Below are positions 8,511 through 18,033 of a DNA stretch of 64,000 nucleotides, in pieces. The notes below the pieces were generated by a model, which did no database searches, had not been told where the DNA came from, and saw only the letters and a list, made by a program, of their open reading frames with translations. The position numbers were made by a program, and so were the translations under genes. The first letter of the stretch is position 1, and every line of letters starts with the position of its first letter. Source of the stretch: Robertkochia sediminum (GTDB taxonomy: Bacteria; Bacteroidota; Bacteroidia; Flavobacteriales; Flavobacteriaceae); contig NZ_JADMKT010000073.1 in the NCBI RefSeq assembly GCF_016786255.1, forward strand, positions 122,682 through 186,681, in the 5' to 3' direction.

Positions 8511-9673
8511 TTGAACAAGCGCACAGATTAAACACGGTAGAAGAATACTATTTCTCACGTAAGCTGGCAGAGGTGCGAGCAATGATGGCGGATGGGAAGC
8601 CGGTGATCAATATTGGTATCGGAAGTCCTGATATGTCACCGTCGCCCGAAGTGCTCAAGGCACTTACCAGCGCTGTATATGAAGAAAATGCTCACCAATA
8701 TCAGAGTTATCAGGGTATTCCTGAGCTTCGGGAAGCAGCTTCCGGTTTTTATCGGCGCTTCTTCCACGTAGAACTTGACCCGACGTCAGAGATCCTGCCG
8801 CTTATGGGGTCAAAAGAGGGGATCATGCATATTTCCATGGCCTTTCTCAATAAAGGCGATGAGGTGCTTATTCCCAATCCGGGATATCCCACCTATACTT
8901 CGGTAACCAACCTCGTGGAGGCCATACCAAGGTATTACGATCTCAATGCAGAAGGAAATTGGCTGCCCGATCTCGAGCAGTTGCAAAAAGAAGACCTGAG
9001 CAAGGTGAAGCTCATGTGGTTGAGTTATCCGCATATGCCAACCGGAGCAAAGGCTTCAAAAGAAGATTTTAAAAAGATCATTGACTTTGCAAGGGAGTAT
9101 AACATCCTCCTGATCAATGACAACCCGTATAGCTTTGTTCTCAATCATGAACCTGTAAGTATTCTCGAGGTCGAAGGTGCAAGAGAGGTAGCGCTCGAGC
9201 TCAATTCCCTCAGTAAGAGCTTCAATATGGCCGGATGGAGAGTAGGCTTTGTCATGGGGAGTGCAAAATATCTGAGTTCCATACTTAAGGTAAAGAGCAA
9301 TATGGATAGCGGTATGTTCTACGGTATCCAGAAAGGGGCTGTGAAAGCCCTTGAGCTCTCATCGCAATGGTATGCGAATCTCAATCGTGTGTATAAAGAA
9401 CGCCGCGAATTGGTCTATGAACTGGCAAATTCCCTGGGGTGTGTATGCGACAGGGAAGCAGTGGGTATGTTCGTATGGGCAAAGATCCCGGAAGGTGCTT
9501 CGGGTGCCGAGGCATTTGCCGATGAGGTACTGTACACGAAGAACATTTTTATTACACCAGGAACGGTATTTGGTAGTAATGGCGAAGGCTATGTGCGCTT
9601 TTCCCTCTGCGTTAATGCAGATACCCTTGAGGAAGCGATTAGCAGATGTAGCGATAAAGATATAGCAGTATGA
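8507..9673 (+). CDS. PLP-dependent aromatic/aspartate-type aminotransferase
   Basis: This is a fold-type I aminotransferase of 388 residues. The PLP lysine is Lys237 in SLSKSFNMAGWR, and the pocket Asn and Tyr appear in NDNPYSF. By operon context it most likely makes phenylalanine and tyrosine from phenylpyruvate and 4-hydroxyphenylpyruvate. Substrate specificity cannot be read from the sequence, and broader use on other amino acids is possible. It overlaps pheA and tyrA by 4 nt each, so the three genes are probably translationally coupled. Confidence 0.85.
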   Translation: MIEQAHRLNTVEEYYFSRKLAEVRAMMADGKPVINIGIGSPDMSPSPEVLKALTSAVYEENAHQYQSYQGIPELREAASGFYRRFFHVELDPTSEILPLMGSKEGIMHISMAFLNKGDEVLIPNPGYPTYTSVTNLVEAIPRYYDLNAEGNWLPDLEQLQKEDLSKVKLMWLSYPHMPTGAKASKEDFKKIIDFAREYNILLINDNPYSFVLNHEPVSILEVEGAREVALELNSLSKSFNMAGWRVGFVMGSAKYLSSILKVKSNMDSGMFYGIQKGAVKALELSSQWYANLNRVYKERRELVYELANSLGCVCDREAVGMFVWAKIPEGASGAEAFADEVLYTKNIFITPGTVFGSNGEGYVRFSLCVNADTLEEAISRCSDKDIAV

Positions 9674-10527
9674 GAATATGTGTTGTTGGATTAGGACTTA
9701 TCGGAGGATCGATCGCAAAAGACCTCAAGGCTTCGGGAGTGTATACGATTACCGGGATAGATCATAATGAGGATCACCTGAAGGAAGCCTTGTCCTTAGG
9801 GCTTATCGATAAGGCGGGTGATGAGAATGACCTGGCAAATACCGGGGTGGTGGTTGTAGCCATACCGGTAAATGCAGCTGTAGCGTTGTTGCCGGAGATC
9901 TTGGATAAGGTAGATGATGACACCCTGGTCATGGATGTGGGTTCTACCAAGGCCCTGGTATGCGACCGGGTGGCAAACCATCCTAAAAGACGTAATTTTC
10001 TGGCTACCCACCCTATTGCGGGAACTGAATTTTCCGGTCCTGCGGCAGCAGAGAGCGGTCTCTTCTCCGGAAAGACCAATATTGTTTGCGAGGTAGAGAA
10101 AACGGCATTTAAACTACAGGAACGCGCCAAAGATATCTTTGAGACCCTGGGCATGCGTATTCGCTATATGGATCCTAAATCTCATGATAAACATATTGCA
10201 TATGTATCCCACCTTTCGCATATTAGTTCGTTCATGCTGGGGAAAACAGTGATCCAGGAAGAACGTAACGAAAGAGATATTTTCGATATGGCGGGAAGTG
10301 GATTTGAAAGTACCGTGCGACTGGCAAAAAGTTCGCCGGCTATGTGGACTCCCATATTCAAGCACAACCGTGAGAACGTCATGGAAACGCTTGACGGGTA
10401 TATAGAAAATCTGCGGCATTTCCGTGACCTGCTGGCCGAAGAGAACTACGAGGCTATCTATAGCGAAATGGAGAACACCAACAGGATCAAGGATATATTA
10501 AAAGGAATTACAATAAAAACTTTATAA
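9670..10527 (+). CDS. tyrA: Prephenate dehydrogenase
   Basis: This is an NAD(P)-dependent TyrA of 285 residues. The N-terminal Rossmann motif is VVGLGLIGGSIA, followed by the TyrA motifs ATHPIAGTE and HDKHIAYVSHLSH, in which the conserved His residues support decarboxylating hydride transfer. It produces 4-hydroxyphenylpyruvate for Tyr synthesis. There is no C-terminal ACT domain, which fits control by attenuation or at the first pathway step. It overlaps the aminotransferase gene by 4 nt and is followed 10 nt later by the DAHP synthase fusion. Confidence 0.93.
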   Translation: MRICVVGLGLIGGSIAKDLKASGVYTITGIDHNEDHLKEALSLGLIDKAGDENDLANTGVVVVAIPVNAAVALLPEILDKVDDDTLVMDVGSTKALVCDRVANHPKRRNFLATHPIAGTEFSGPAAAESGLFSGKTNIVCEVEKTAFKLQERAKDIFETLGMRIRYMDPKSHDKHIAYVSHLSHISSFMLGKTVIQEERNERDIFDMAGSGFESTVRLAKSSPAMWTPIFKHNRENVMETLDGYIENLRHFRDLLAEENYEAIYSEMENTNRIKDILKGITIKTL

Positions 10528-10537
10528 GAGTTAACCA

Positions 10538-11620
10538 ATGAAAAATACACCGGAACTAAGAAATTGGCTCGATAACTTAAAATTAGAACACCCTGTGGTG
10601 ATCGCCGGGCCGTGTAGTGCAGAAACCGAAGAACAAGTGTTGGGCATAGCGCACCAACTTAAAGATACCGATGTTAATTACTTTCGCGCTGGGATCTGGA
10701 AACCCAGAACACGCCCCGGGAATTTTGAGGGAGTTGGGGCTATAGGCCTCAACTGGTTGAAGCGTGCAAAGGAAGAGACCGGATTAAAGATCGCGACCGA
10801 AGTGGCGAATAAGAACCACGTAGAGCTCGCCCTGGAGGCCGATGTGGATATGCTGTGGATCGGTGCCCGTTCTACTGTGAGTCCGTTCATTGTTCAGGAG
10901 ATCGCCGATGCCCTGAAAGGAACCGATAAGATCGTACTCCTTAAGAATCCGGTAAACCCTGACCTGTCGTTGTGGCTCGGAGGTATCGAGCGCCTATATA
11001 AGAGCGATATCAAAAACCTTGGCGTGATCCATCGTGGATTCTCAACCTATGAGAAGACCAAATACCGCAATATCCCGGAATGGCAGATCGCTATCGAATT
11101 GCAGAACAGATTCCCTGACCTGCCTTTGATCTGCGACCCTTCGCATATTACCGGAAAACGCGATATGATCTATGACGTGTCTCAGACGGCACTGGACCTT
11201 AACTTTGACGGACTCATGGTAGAAACCCATACCGATCCCGATAACGCATGGAGTGATGCCGCACAGCAGGTAACTCCGGATTCCCTGGTGCAGATCATGA
11301 AAGACCTTAAGATCAGGAAAGAGACCGACCCGGAAAGTGAGTACAATATGAAGCTCGATAATTTAAGAGCTCAGATCGATTTTATCGATAACAGTATGAT
11401 CGATCTGCTGGGAAGAAGAATGAAGGTGTCTGATAATATCGGGGCGTTGAAGAAATCTCGAAACGTTGCGGTGCTGCAAACTAAGCGATGGAATGAGATC
11501 CTTGGTAAGATGATACTTGAGGGGGAGCAACACGGACTTAGTGAAGAATTCGTGCTGCGAATCTTTAAGGCGATCCACCAGGAATCGATCAACCACCAGG
11601 AGAAGATCCTTAATAAGTAA
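10538..11620 (+). CDS. Bifunctional DAHP synthase / chorismate mutase (type II)
   Basis: This fusion protein of 360 residues has two modules. Residues about 1-255 form a KDO8P-synthase-like (type I-beta) 3-deoxy-7-phosphoheptulonate synthase with AGPCSAE, KPRTRPGNFEG and CDPSHITG. Residues about 270-360 form an all-helical AroQ chorismate mutase (LRAQIDFIDNSMIDLLGRR). It therefore carries the first shikimate step and the first step of the Phe/Tyr branch. In related enzymes the mutase domain senses prephenate to inhibit the synthase; this is inferred here, not seen. It closes the operon before the terminator at 11625. Confidence 0.93.
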   Translation: MKNTPELRNWLDNLKLEHPVVIAGPCSAETEEQVLGIAHQLKDTDVNYFRAGIWKPRTRPGNFEGVGAIGLNWLKRAKEETGLKIATEVANKNHVELALEADVDMLWIGARSTVSPFIVQEIADALKGTDKIVLLKNPVNPDLSLWLGGIERLYKSDIKNLGVIHRGFSTYEKTKYRNIPEWQIAIELQNRFPDLPLICDPSHITGKRDMIYDVSQTALDLNFDGLMVETHTDPDNAWSDAAQQVTPDSLVQIMKDLKIRKETDPESEYNMKLDNLRAQIDFIDNSMIDLLGRRMKVSDNIGALKKSRNVAVLQTKRWNEILGKMILEGEQHGLSEEFVLRIFKAIHQESINHQEKILNK

Positions 11621-11624
11621 CCAT

Positions 11625-11655
11625 AAAAAAGCGGCTTTTTTCAAGCCGCTTTTTT
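11625..11655. terminator. Bidirectional intrinsic terminator
   Basis: A perfect 13-bp stem, AAAAAAGCGGCTT (11625-11637) with AAGCCGCTTTTTT (11643-11655), has a T run on either strand. It ends the aromatic operon on the plus strand and the convergent gene at 11668-12126 on the minus strand. Confidence 0.9.
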
Positions 11656-11667
11656 ATTTGCTGGTCT

Positions 11668-12126
11668 TTAGTCTTGGGTTAACGGTCTTTTGAAGATGAA
11701 TCGGGTAATAAAGATCCCGTTACCGTCCTGCTCCCCCGCATCGCTTTCTACACCACTGGTAACAAAGGCGAGCTCCCAGCCGTTTTCGGAAAGATCGTTT
11801 AATTTCGAAGTGATCACCGCATCATTGGCCGCGATATTCTGGAAACGGATGCCGGTGAGATTGTAAAAATTAAGCAGTTTGGTTTCTTCAAAATTCTTTA
11901 CCCTTATGTCTTCTCGTTTAGATCGGTTACGACTGTCGTCTTCTTCGCTGCGCTTTGAGGTGTAGTCCTGGTAATTGCGATCTTCATCTGAAGAGATAAG
12001 CCGGGAACGTCCCAGGCCGGCTGGCACGATTGATTCAACACTTGTTATTACCATGTATTCGTAGGTTTGAGAAAGTGCTTCGCCGGTAATAAATACGATG
12101 AAAATGAAGGTGAAGAGCTTTTTCAT
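11668..12126 (-). CDS. Secreted DUF4177-like protein of unknown function
   Basis: This protein of 152 residues has an N-terminal signal peptide (MKKLFTFIFIVFITGEALSQ) and is probably periplasmic. The mature part begins YEYMVITSVES, has a charged low-complexity stretch rich in Ser, Asp, Arg and Lys (about 45-75), and ends with LNDLSENGWELAFVTSG and FITRFIFKRPL. The paired YEY and LN-L-NGWEL...FKRPL elements resemble the small DUF4177 fold. That assignment is by pattern only and no function is known. The gene stands alone between a shared terminator and the divergent rsgA promoter region. Confidence 0.6.
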   Translation of the reverse strand: MKKLFTFIFIVFITGEALSQTYEYMVITSVESIVPAGLGRSRLISSDEDRNYQDYTSKRSEEDDSRNRSKREDIRVKNFEETKLLNFYNLTGIRFQNIAANDAVITSKLNDLSENGWELAFVTSGVESDAGEQDGNGIFITRFIFKRPLTQD

Positions 12127-12165
12127 ATTTTTATCAGATTAATGGTATGCTGTATTAAATGTAGT

Positions 12166-12173
12166 TAATTTTG
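12166..12173 (+). promoter_or_regulatory. -7 promoter box TAATTTTG of rsgA
   Basis: This is a perfect TAnnTTTG match 35 nt before the rsgA start. It predicts a leader of about 31 nt. Confidence 0.5.
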
Positions 12174-12208
12174 CTTTTTAAATATCTAATATTCAAGTTT
12201 CAGACCCT

Positions 12209-13162
12209 ATGATCACAGGAACAGTGTATAAATCAACCGGTAGCTGGTATAGCGTGAAAACCGCCGAAGGCCAATTTTACGATTGCCGCATTAAGGGGAA
12301 GTTCCGTATCAAAGGGATCAAGAGTACCAATCCGCTTGCTGTTGGCGACAAAGTAAACTTTGAATTGGAGACCAATGGGGATGAAACCTACGGGGTGATC
12401 TCAGAGATCCTGGACAGAAGGAATTACGTGGTTCGAAAATCGGTGAATCTTTCGAAGCGTACGCATATCATTGCCGCAAATGTAGACCTGGCATTTCTTT
12501 TGGTAACGATCGACAATCCGAAGACCTTTACCGATTTTATCGATCGTTTCCTGGTAACGGCCGAAGCATACGATATTACGCCTGTGCTTCTTTTTAATAA
12601 AATAGATACCTATGATCCTGAACAATTGTTCGAGGTCAAATACCTGCGCTCCATCTATGAAAAGATCGGATACCAATGTATGGAGCTGTCGGCAGTAACC
12701 GGTGAAGGGGTCGATGGTTTAAAAGACTTGATGCAGGGTAAAACCAGTATGTTCTCCGGGCATTCCGGAGTAGGGAAGTCTACACTTATCAATGCCTTGC
12801 AACCCGGGTTGGAACTCCGTACAGCAGAAATATCAGAACAGCATAAACAAGGACAACATACCACCACCTTTGCCGAAATGTTCGACCTCGAATTTGATGC
12901 ACAGATCATCGATACTCCGGGAATAAGAGGTTTCGGGATCGTGGATATGGAAAAAGAGGAGGTGGGAGATTATTTTCCTGAGTTCTTTGCCTTGAAAAGT
13001 GAATGTAAGTTTAATAACTGCCTGCATGTAGACGAGCCTAAATGTGCGGTAAAAGAAGCTCTGGAAAACGACGAGATCTCGTGGAGTCGTTATAAGAGCT
13101 ACCTGCAGATCATTGAGGGGGAAGACGAAAACTACCGCACCGATAACTACACAGCAGATTGA
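12209..13162 (+). CDS. rsgA: Ribosome small-subunit GTPase RsgA
   Basis: This is a circularly permuted GTPase of 317 residues. An OB-fold domain comes first (about 1-70), then the G4 motif NKID, then the P-loop GHSGVGKST from residue 184, then G3 DTPG. The C-terminal zinc motif is recognisable as CKFNNCLHVDEPKC. RsgA acts late in 30S ribosomal subunit maturation in the cytosol. dtd follows 19 nt downstream and is probably co-transcribed. Confidence 0.95.
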   Translation: MITGTVYKSTGSWYSVKTAEGQFYDCRIKGKFRIKGIKSTNPLAVGDKVNFELETNGDETYGVISEILDRRNYVVRKSVNLSKRTHIIAANVDLAFLLVTIDNPKTFTDFIDRFLVTAEAYDITPVLLFNKIDTYDPEQLFEVKYLRSIYEKIGYQCMELSAVTGEGVDGLKDLMQGKTSMFSGHSGVGKSTLINALQPGLELRTAEISEQHKQGQHTTTFAEMFDLEFDAQIIDTPGIRGFGIVDMEKEEVGDYFPEFFALKSECKFNNCLHVDEPKCAVKEALENDEISWSRYKSYLQIIEGEDENYRTDNYTAD

Positions 13163-13181
13163 TCAAATACCTTGATTTTTT

Positions 13182-13634
13182 ATGAGAGTGGTCATTCAAC
13201 GGGCAAAACAAGCCAGTGTGATTTCTGATGGAGTGCCAACCGCCAATATAGAAAAAGGTCTGGTGGTATTGCTCGGAATCGAAAACTCCGATACACAAGA
13301 AGATGTGAGCTGGCTGTGCCGTAAGATCGCCGGTCTCCGAATTTTTAACGACGATCAGGGGGTGATGAATCTTTCTGTAAAGGATGTTCAGGGAGACGTG
13401 ATCGTCGTCAGTCAATTCACCTTACATGCCGCTACCAAAAAAGGCAATCGCCCTTCTTACATCCGTGCTGCCGGTCCTGAAACAGCCATTCCGCTCTACG
13501 AGAATTTTATTGCCGGAATAGAACGGGAGATCGGGAAGAAGCCCGGAACCGGGGTATTCGGGGCTCATATGGAAGTGAGTCTGATCAATGATGGTCCTGT
13601 TACGATATTGATTGACAGTAAGAACAGGGAATAA
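13182..13634 (+). CDS. dtd: D-aminoacyl-tRNA deacylase
   Basis: This protein of 150 residues matches DTD over its full length. It begins MRVVIQRAKQASV and has the active-site motif SQFTLHA (SQFTL is the hallmark) and the C-terminal GPVT motif in NDGPVTI. It removes D-amino acids, and misloaded Gly, from tRNA and so protects translation. It follows rsgA closely on the same strand, a translation-quality pair. Confidence 0.95.
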   Translation: MRVVIQRAKQASVISDGVPTANIEKGLVVLLGIENSDTQEDVSWLCRKIAGLRIFNDDQGVMNLSVKDVQGDVIVVSQFTLHAATKKGNRPSYIRAAGPETAIPLYENFIAGIEREIGKKPGTGVFGAHMEVSLINDGPVTILIDSKNRE

Positions 13635-13700
13635 TTACCTTTCGTTTCTTTTCGTATGTGCGGAAAATACTTACATTTATAGCAAATATTTTCTACACTC

Positions 13701-15629
13701 ATGTCCAGAATCCTTCTCGCTATCGTATGGGGTGTTGTGTGTTTTAATACTACAATTGCCCAGGATTACAGCACTTTTCTCATTCCCGAAGACCTTAAAC
13801 ACAATTCAAATGCCGTAGTACGTAAAGATCAGGTGCGCTACGAAATGTCTGATCAGGATAAATTTGAAGTTCAGGCTACCTGGGCGATCACCGTCTTTAA
13901 TAAGGACGGACTCGAATTTCTGTATCCCGTTGTAGGGTACAGCCCTTCTGTAAAGGTGAAAAAGGTGGAGGCTGTGATCTACGACCGTAAGGGAGAGCGC
14001 CTGGAGAAATTCCGCGAGCGTGATTTTCACGATATCAGTGCGGTTAGCGGTGGAACCTTATATTCTGAAAGCAGACGACTGTACCTTGACTATACTCCGG
14101 TTTCGTATCCCTTTACCATGGAGTTCTCCTATGAGGTTACGACTGCCAACACTTCAGGAGCGGGAATGCGATTCTTAATGGGGTATGATATTAGTTCGGA
14201 ACTGGCCGAGTTCGAAATGATATACGCCGAAGGGTTAGAACCTCCAAGGATCCGGGAGATGCACCTGGAAGGTCTGGATCTTCAAAAGGAAGTGACCCCG
14301 GGTAGGGTGTATTATGTTGCCAAAAATGTCAAGGCTATAAAAGATGAGTACATGGCCCCTGAGTTCAGTAAGATCGCTCCGCAGATAGAGATCGCGATGA
14401 ATGCCTTTCACCATGAGGGTAAAGATGGCTATGGGGCGAACTGGGAAGAAATAGGCGCCTGGATGTATTCCGATATCTTAAGCGGACGACAGGAGATCTC
14501 TGAAGCGACAAAACAAGAGGTAAGAGCCCTTACCGATGGTGTAGATGATGTCTACGAAAAGAGTAAGATCGTATACAATTATGTGCAGGATCAAACTCGT
14601 TATATCAGTGTGCAGGTGGGTATCGGAGGTATTCAGCCTATTGCGGCTATCGATGTTGATAAGGTGAAATACGGCGACTGTAAAGGGTTAACCAATTACA
14701 CCATCGCCCTGTTAAAAGAAGTGGGCGTTGAAGCGTATTACGTGCATGTGGAATCCGGAGCCGGTATCTATGATTTTCCGGAAGATTTTGCCAGCCTGGG
14801 AGCCGGAGATCATGTGATCCTGGCCATACCCTATGAAGATGACTATATCTGGTCTGACTGTACCTCTAAGATCCATCCTTTCGGATTCCTGGGAGATTTT
14901 ACCGATAACCGCAATGTACTTGTGATCACCCCGGAGGGCGGAAAGCTCGGACACACCGTTGCCTATCTGGATCATTCGAATGGTCTGGTTACGAAGGCCG
15001 ACTGTCACCTTACAGAAGATGGTGCGCTAAAAGGAAAGGTTTCGCTAACGGCTACAGGGATACAATACGACCGGTACTTTTCAAAGTGGGAGATGACCAG
15101 GGATGAACAGGATATTAAAAATTGGTATTCCCGTTTCTGGTCCTATCTCAACGGGTTTACCCTAAAAGACTACAGCTATGATAACAATAAAGATGAAGTG
15201 GTGTTGAAAGAAGACCTGGAGGTTGAGGTGGAAAGCTATATGTCTGAGGCTGGCGACCAATTTCTGCTTCACCTCAATTCTTTTAATCGCAAGATCCAAT
15301 TGCCCGACCGTTACAGAAACCGGAAATTACCTTTTCAAATTAAACGCGGATTTTTAGATCAGGATGAATACACCTATCATCTGCCGGAAGGGTATCGCCT
15401 GGCAGACCTGCCTGCTTCAGAAACCATAGAAACCGAATTTGGCATCTATGAGGTCTCCTGTTCCCTCCTCGATGCACAAACGGTGATCTATAAACGGTCT
15501 CTGCTGTTAAAGAGCGGATCGTATCCTAAAGATAAATACAAAGATTTCAGGGCTTTTATGAAAAAGGTTAACTCCCTGGATAACGCTAAGGTACTGCTGG
15601 TGCCCGATGGGGAGTTGGCAGAGAAATAA
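13701..15629 (+). CDS. Secreted DUF3857 / transglutaminase-like protein A
   Basis: This protein of 642 residues has a signal peptide ending near TTIAQ. A DUF3857 beta-rich domain comes first (about 30-220). A transglutaminase-like core follows, with a candidate catalytic Cys327 in YGDCKGLTNY, a His in GDHVILAI and an Asp in WSDCTSK. A C-terminal domain (about 420-642) ends the protein. The intact triad suggests that it could act as a peptidase or transamidase in the periplasm, but no substrate is known for this widespread Bacteroidetes family. The related gene directly downstream lacks the catalytic Cys, so the pair may work together. Confidence 0.8.
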   Translation: MSRILLAIVWGVVCFNTTIAQDYSTFLIPEDLKHNSNAVVRKDQVRYEMSDQDKFEVQATWAITVFNKDGLEFLYPVVGYSPSVKVKKVEAVIYDRKGERLEKFRERDFHDISAVSGGTLYSESRRLYLDYTPVSYPFTMEFSYEVTTANTSGAGMRFLMGYDISSELAEFEMIYAEGLEPPRIREMHLEGLDLQKEVTPGRVYYVAKNVKAIKDEYMAPEFSKIAPQIEIAMNAFHHEGKDGYGANWEEIGAWMYSDILSGRQEISEATKQEVRALTDGVDDVYEKSKIVYNYVQDQTRYISVQVGIGGIQPIAAIDVDKVKYGDCKGLTNYTIALLKEVGVEAYYVHVESGAGIYDFPEDFASLGAGDHVILAIPYEDDYIWSDCTSKIHPFGFLGDFTDNRNVLVITPEGGKLGHTVAYLDHSNGLVTKADCHLTEDGALKGKVSLTATGIQYDRYFSKWEMTRDEQDIKNWYSRFWSYLNGFTLKDYSYDNNKDEVVLKEDLEVEVESYMSEAGDQFLLHLNSFNRKIQLPDRYRNRKLPFQIKRGFLDQDEYTYHLPEGYRLADLPASETIETEFGIYEVSCSLLDAQTVIYKRSLLLKSGSYPKDKYKDFRAFMKKVNSLDNAKVLLVPDGELAEK

Positions 15630-15685
15630 AATAACGCAACCCAAACCACCTTATAACCGATCATTAAACCAAACACCAAATTACA

Positions 15686-17629
15686 ATGAGATCTACATCT
15701 TTATTAACCATCATCTTGGTGGTTTTTACGCTCACCTTGGGTAATTCCCAGAATTTTAAGTTCAGGAAAGTGTCAAAGGAAGAGGTCATGGAAAAGGAAC
15801 ATCCCCTGGAGAAGGATGCCGAGGCGGCCTATCTCTATCATTACCGAAGTTCCTATTATACCTTTCAGGGAGATGGTATACAGTTAACTACAGACATCCA
15901 TCAACGTGTTAAGATCTACACTGATGAAGGCTTTCCGTATGCCGAATTCGAGATCGGATTGTATGATGGAGGTAGTGGATCGGAGCGCCTGGTTGGTCTT
16001 AAAGCCTACACGTACAATATAGAGAACGGTAAGCTGGAGGAATATAAGCTCGATAAGGACGATATCTTTAAAGAGGAGATCAATGAGTACAGGACCAAGG
16101 TTTCTTTTACCATGCCTAATGTCAAAGAAGGTTCTGTGGTCGAGGTTCGTTATACGGTGAATTCTACCTATTATTTTAGTATCGATCCGTTTCGTTTCCA
16201 ATACGGTATTCCGGTGAACAAGCTGGAAGCGAAATTTAGTGCTCCCAAGACCTTTACCTTTAACATGAGAAACAAAGGGTACTATTTTGTGAATCCGAAG
16301 GTGGAGAGTAAGCAAAATCCACACACCCAGACCGTAGATATGTCTTATGTGTATAACGAGTCTGATATTCCTTCCCTAAAAGCGGAGCCCTTTGTGGATA
16401 ATATCGAAAACTACAGGGCTGGGGTGAATTTTGAACTTTCTAAGATCGAGATCCCCGGTTCTTACTACAAGAGCTTTACCCAAACCTGGGAAGACGTAAC
16501 CAAATTTATTTACGAGAGCGGACTGGAGGCTGAATTGAAGAAGGAAGGGTATTTCAGGGAAGACCTGGACCCTGTATTACAAAAAAACTCCGGCCAGGGC
16601 GAGCGCATAGCCGCAGTTTTCGAATTTGTGAAGGCCAGAATGAACTGGGACGAAACCTATGGTTACAGCGCACGTAACGGAGTTCGAAAAGCCTATAAGG
16701 AAACCACGGGTAATGTAGCCGATATCAACCTGATGCTTATCGCTATGTTGCGGTATGCAGGTTTTATGGCCAATCCGATCCTGGTAAGTACAAAATCCCA
16801 CGGTATCCCAATTTTCCCTACTTCAGACGGATTCAATTATGTGGTTGCTGCGGTAGAACTGGATGGACAGCTCGTGCTGCTCGATGCTACCTCCAAACTT
16901 GCCGTGCCTAATATTATGCCCTACCGGGTGTTGAACTGGAATGGAAGGCTCATTCGCGAAGACGGGAGTTCAGTTTCCGTAGACCTTAGCCCTTCAAAAA
17001 AGGCTAAAAATATGATCAATCTGAGCGTGCAGGTCAATGAGGATGGTAGTGTAAAAGGGCGAGTGCGTAAGCAGTATACCCATCACCGGGCATATGGCTT
17101 CAGAAATGAAAATGTAAATATGATCGAAGAAGAATACCTTCAGGAACTCGAGAACGAATACTCCGGGATCGAGATCGAAAATTATGAGATAGAGAACCTG
17201 AAGAATCCCTACCAGCCGGTAGTGGAGAACTTCGAGTTTTATAAAGACGAAGGGGTAGAGTCGATCTCCGGGAAGATGTTCCTTGAGCCTTTAATGTTCT
17301 TTACGACCACCGAGCATCCCTTTAAATCAGAAAAAAGAGAGTATCCCGTAGACTTCCTGTTTCCGCAAACAGACTCATACATGGTTAATTATATGTTGCC
17401 ACAAGGCTATCAGGTAGAATCTCTGCCTGAAAGTACTAAATTTGTGCTGCCTGATAATCTGGGAAGTTTTCTGTATCAGATCGTAAACCGCGGTAATGTG
17501 TTACAGCTAAGAGTGAGCACGGACCTGAATACCGATGTGGTTTCATCTGAGTATTACGAGCATTTGAGAACCTTCTTCAGAGAAATGATCAAGAAAGAGG
17601 CAGAGAAAATTGTAATCACCAAAGCATAA
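15686..17629 (+). CDS. Secreted DUF3857 protein B with degenerate transglutaminase core
   Basis: This protein of 647 residues has a signal peptide ending around LGNSQ and the same layout as its upstream neighbour: DUF3857 domain, transglutaminase-like core, then a C-terminal beta domain. In the core, the position of the catalytic Cys reads TGNVADINLML (Val344) and the His position reads FNYVV, while the Asp in LLDATSK is kept. It is therefore probably not an active cysteine enzyme. It may bind substrate or partner the upstream paralogue, with which it shares strand and a 56-nt gap. Its target is unknown. Confidence 0.8.
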   Translation: MRSTSLLTIILVVFTLTLGNSQNFKFRKVSKEEVMEKEHPLEKDAEAAYLYHYRSSYYTFQGDGIQLTTDIHQRVKIYTDEGFPYAEFEIGLYDGGSGSERLVGLKAYTYNIENGKLEEYKLDKDDIFKEEINEYRTKVSFTMPNVKEGSVVEVRYTVNSTYYFSIDPFRFQYGIPVNKLEAKFSAPKTFTFNMRNKGYYFVNPKVESKQNPHTQTVDMSYVYNESDIPSLKAEPFVDNIENYRAGVNFELSKIEIPGSYYKSFTQTWEDVTKFIYESGLEAELKKEGYFREDLDPVLQKNSGQGERIAAVFEFVKARMNWDETYGYSARNGVRKAYKETTGNVADINLMLIAMLRYAGFMANPILVSTKSHGIPIFPTSDGFNYVVAAVELDGQLVLLDATSKLAVPNIMPYRVLNWNGRLIREDGSSVSVDLSPSKKAKNMINLSVQVNEDGSVKGRVRKQYTHHRAYGFRNENVNMIEEEYLQELENEYSGIEIENYEIENLKNPYQPVVENFEFYKDEGVESISGKMFLEPLMFFTTTEHPFKSEKREYPVDFLFPQTDSYMVNYMLPQGYQVESLPESTKFVLPDNLGSFLYQIVNRGNVLQLRVSTDLNTDVVSSEYYEHLRTFFREMIKKEAEKIVITKA

Positions 17630-17633
17630 CAAC

Positions 17634-17960
17634 ATGAATATTAAAGATGCCCAATTGGCGGTAGATGAATGGATCAAAGAACACGGGGTGCGCTATTTTA
17701 ATGAATTGACCAATATGGCTCAGCTTACCGAAGAGGTCGGTGAGGTGGCAAGGATCATTGCCAGGAGATATGGAGAACAGAGTGAAAAGGAGAGTGATAA
17801 GGATAAGGACCTGGGAGAAGAGCTGGCCGATGTGGTATTTGTGGTACTTTGTCTCGCCAATCAAACCGGGATCGACCTACAGGGGGCTTTTGACCGTAAA
17901 ATGGAGAAGAAGACCAAACGCGATCACGACCGGCATCACAACAATGAAAAACTAAAATAA
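17634..17960 (+). CDS. MazG-like nucleotide pyrophosphohydrolase
   Basis: This all-helical protein of 108 residues carries the MazG-family metal motif: EEVGEVARIIARR followed by GEELADVVFVVLC, i.e. E-x2-E and E-x2-D pairs for magnesium. It is likely to hydrolyse a nucleoside triphosphate to the monophosphate and pyrophosphate; the substrate is not defined. It begins 4 nt after the second DUF3857 gene and ends just before a strong terminator, so it is the last gene of that transcript. Confidence 0.85.
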   Translation: MNIKDAQLAVDEWIKEHGVRYFNELTNMAQLTEEVGEVARIIARRYGEQSEKESDKDKDLGEELADVVFVVLCLANQTGIDLQGAFDRKMEKKTKRDHDRHHNNEKLK

Positions 17961-17968
17961 AAGCTTTA

Positions 17969-18001
17969 AAAGATTCCCGTAACTGCGGGAATCTTTTTTA
18001 T
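17969..18001 (+). terminator. Intrinsic terminator
   Basis: A perfect 11-bp stem, AAAGATTCCCG (17969-17979) with CGGGAATCTTT (17986-17996), is followed by T residues. It closes the DUF3857-MazG transcript and separates it from aroA. Confidence 0.9.
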
Positions 18002-18033
18002 TTTTATCGGCCTATCCCAAAAAAAAACGCGCA

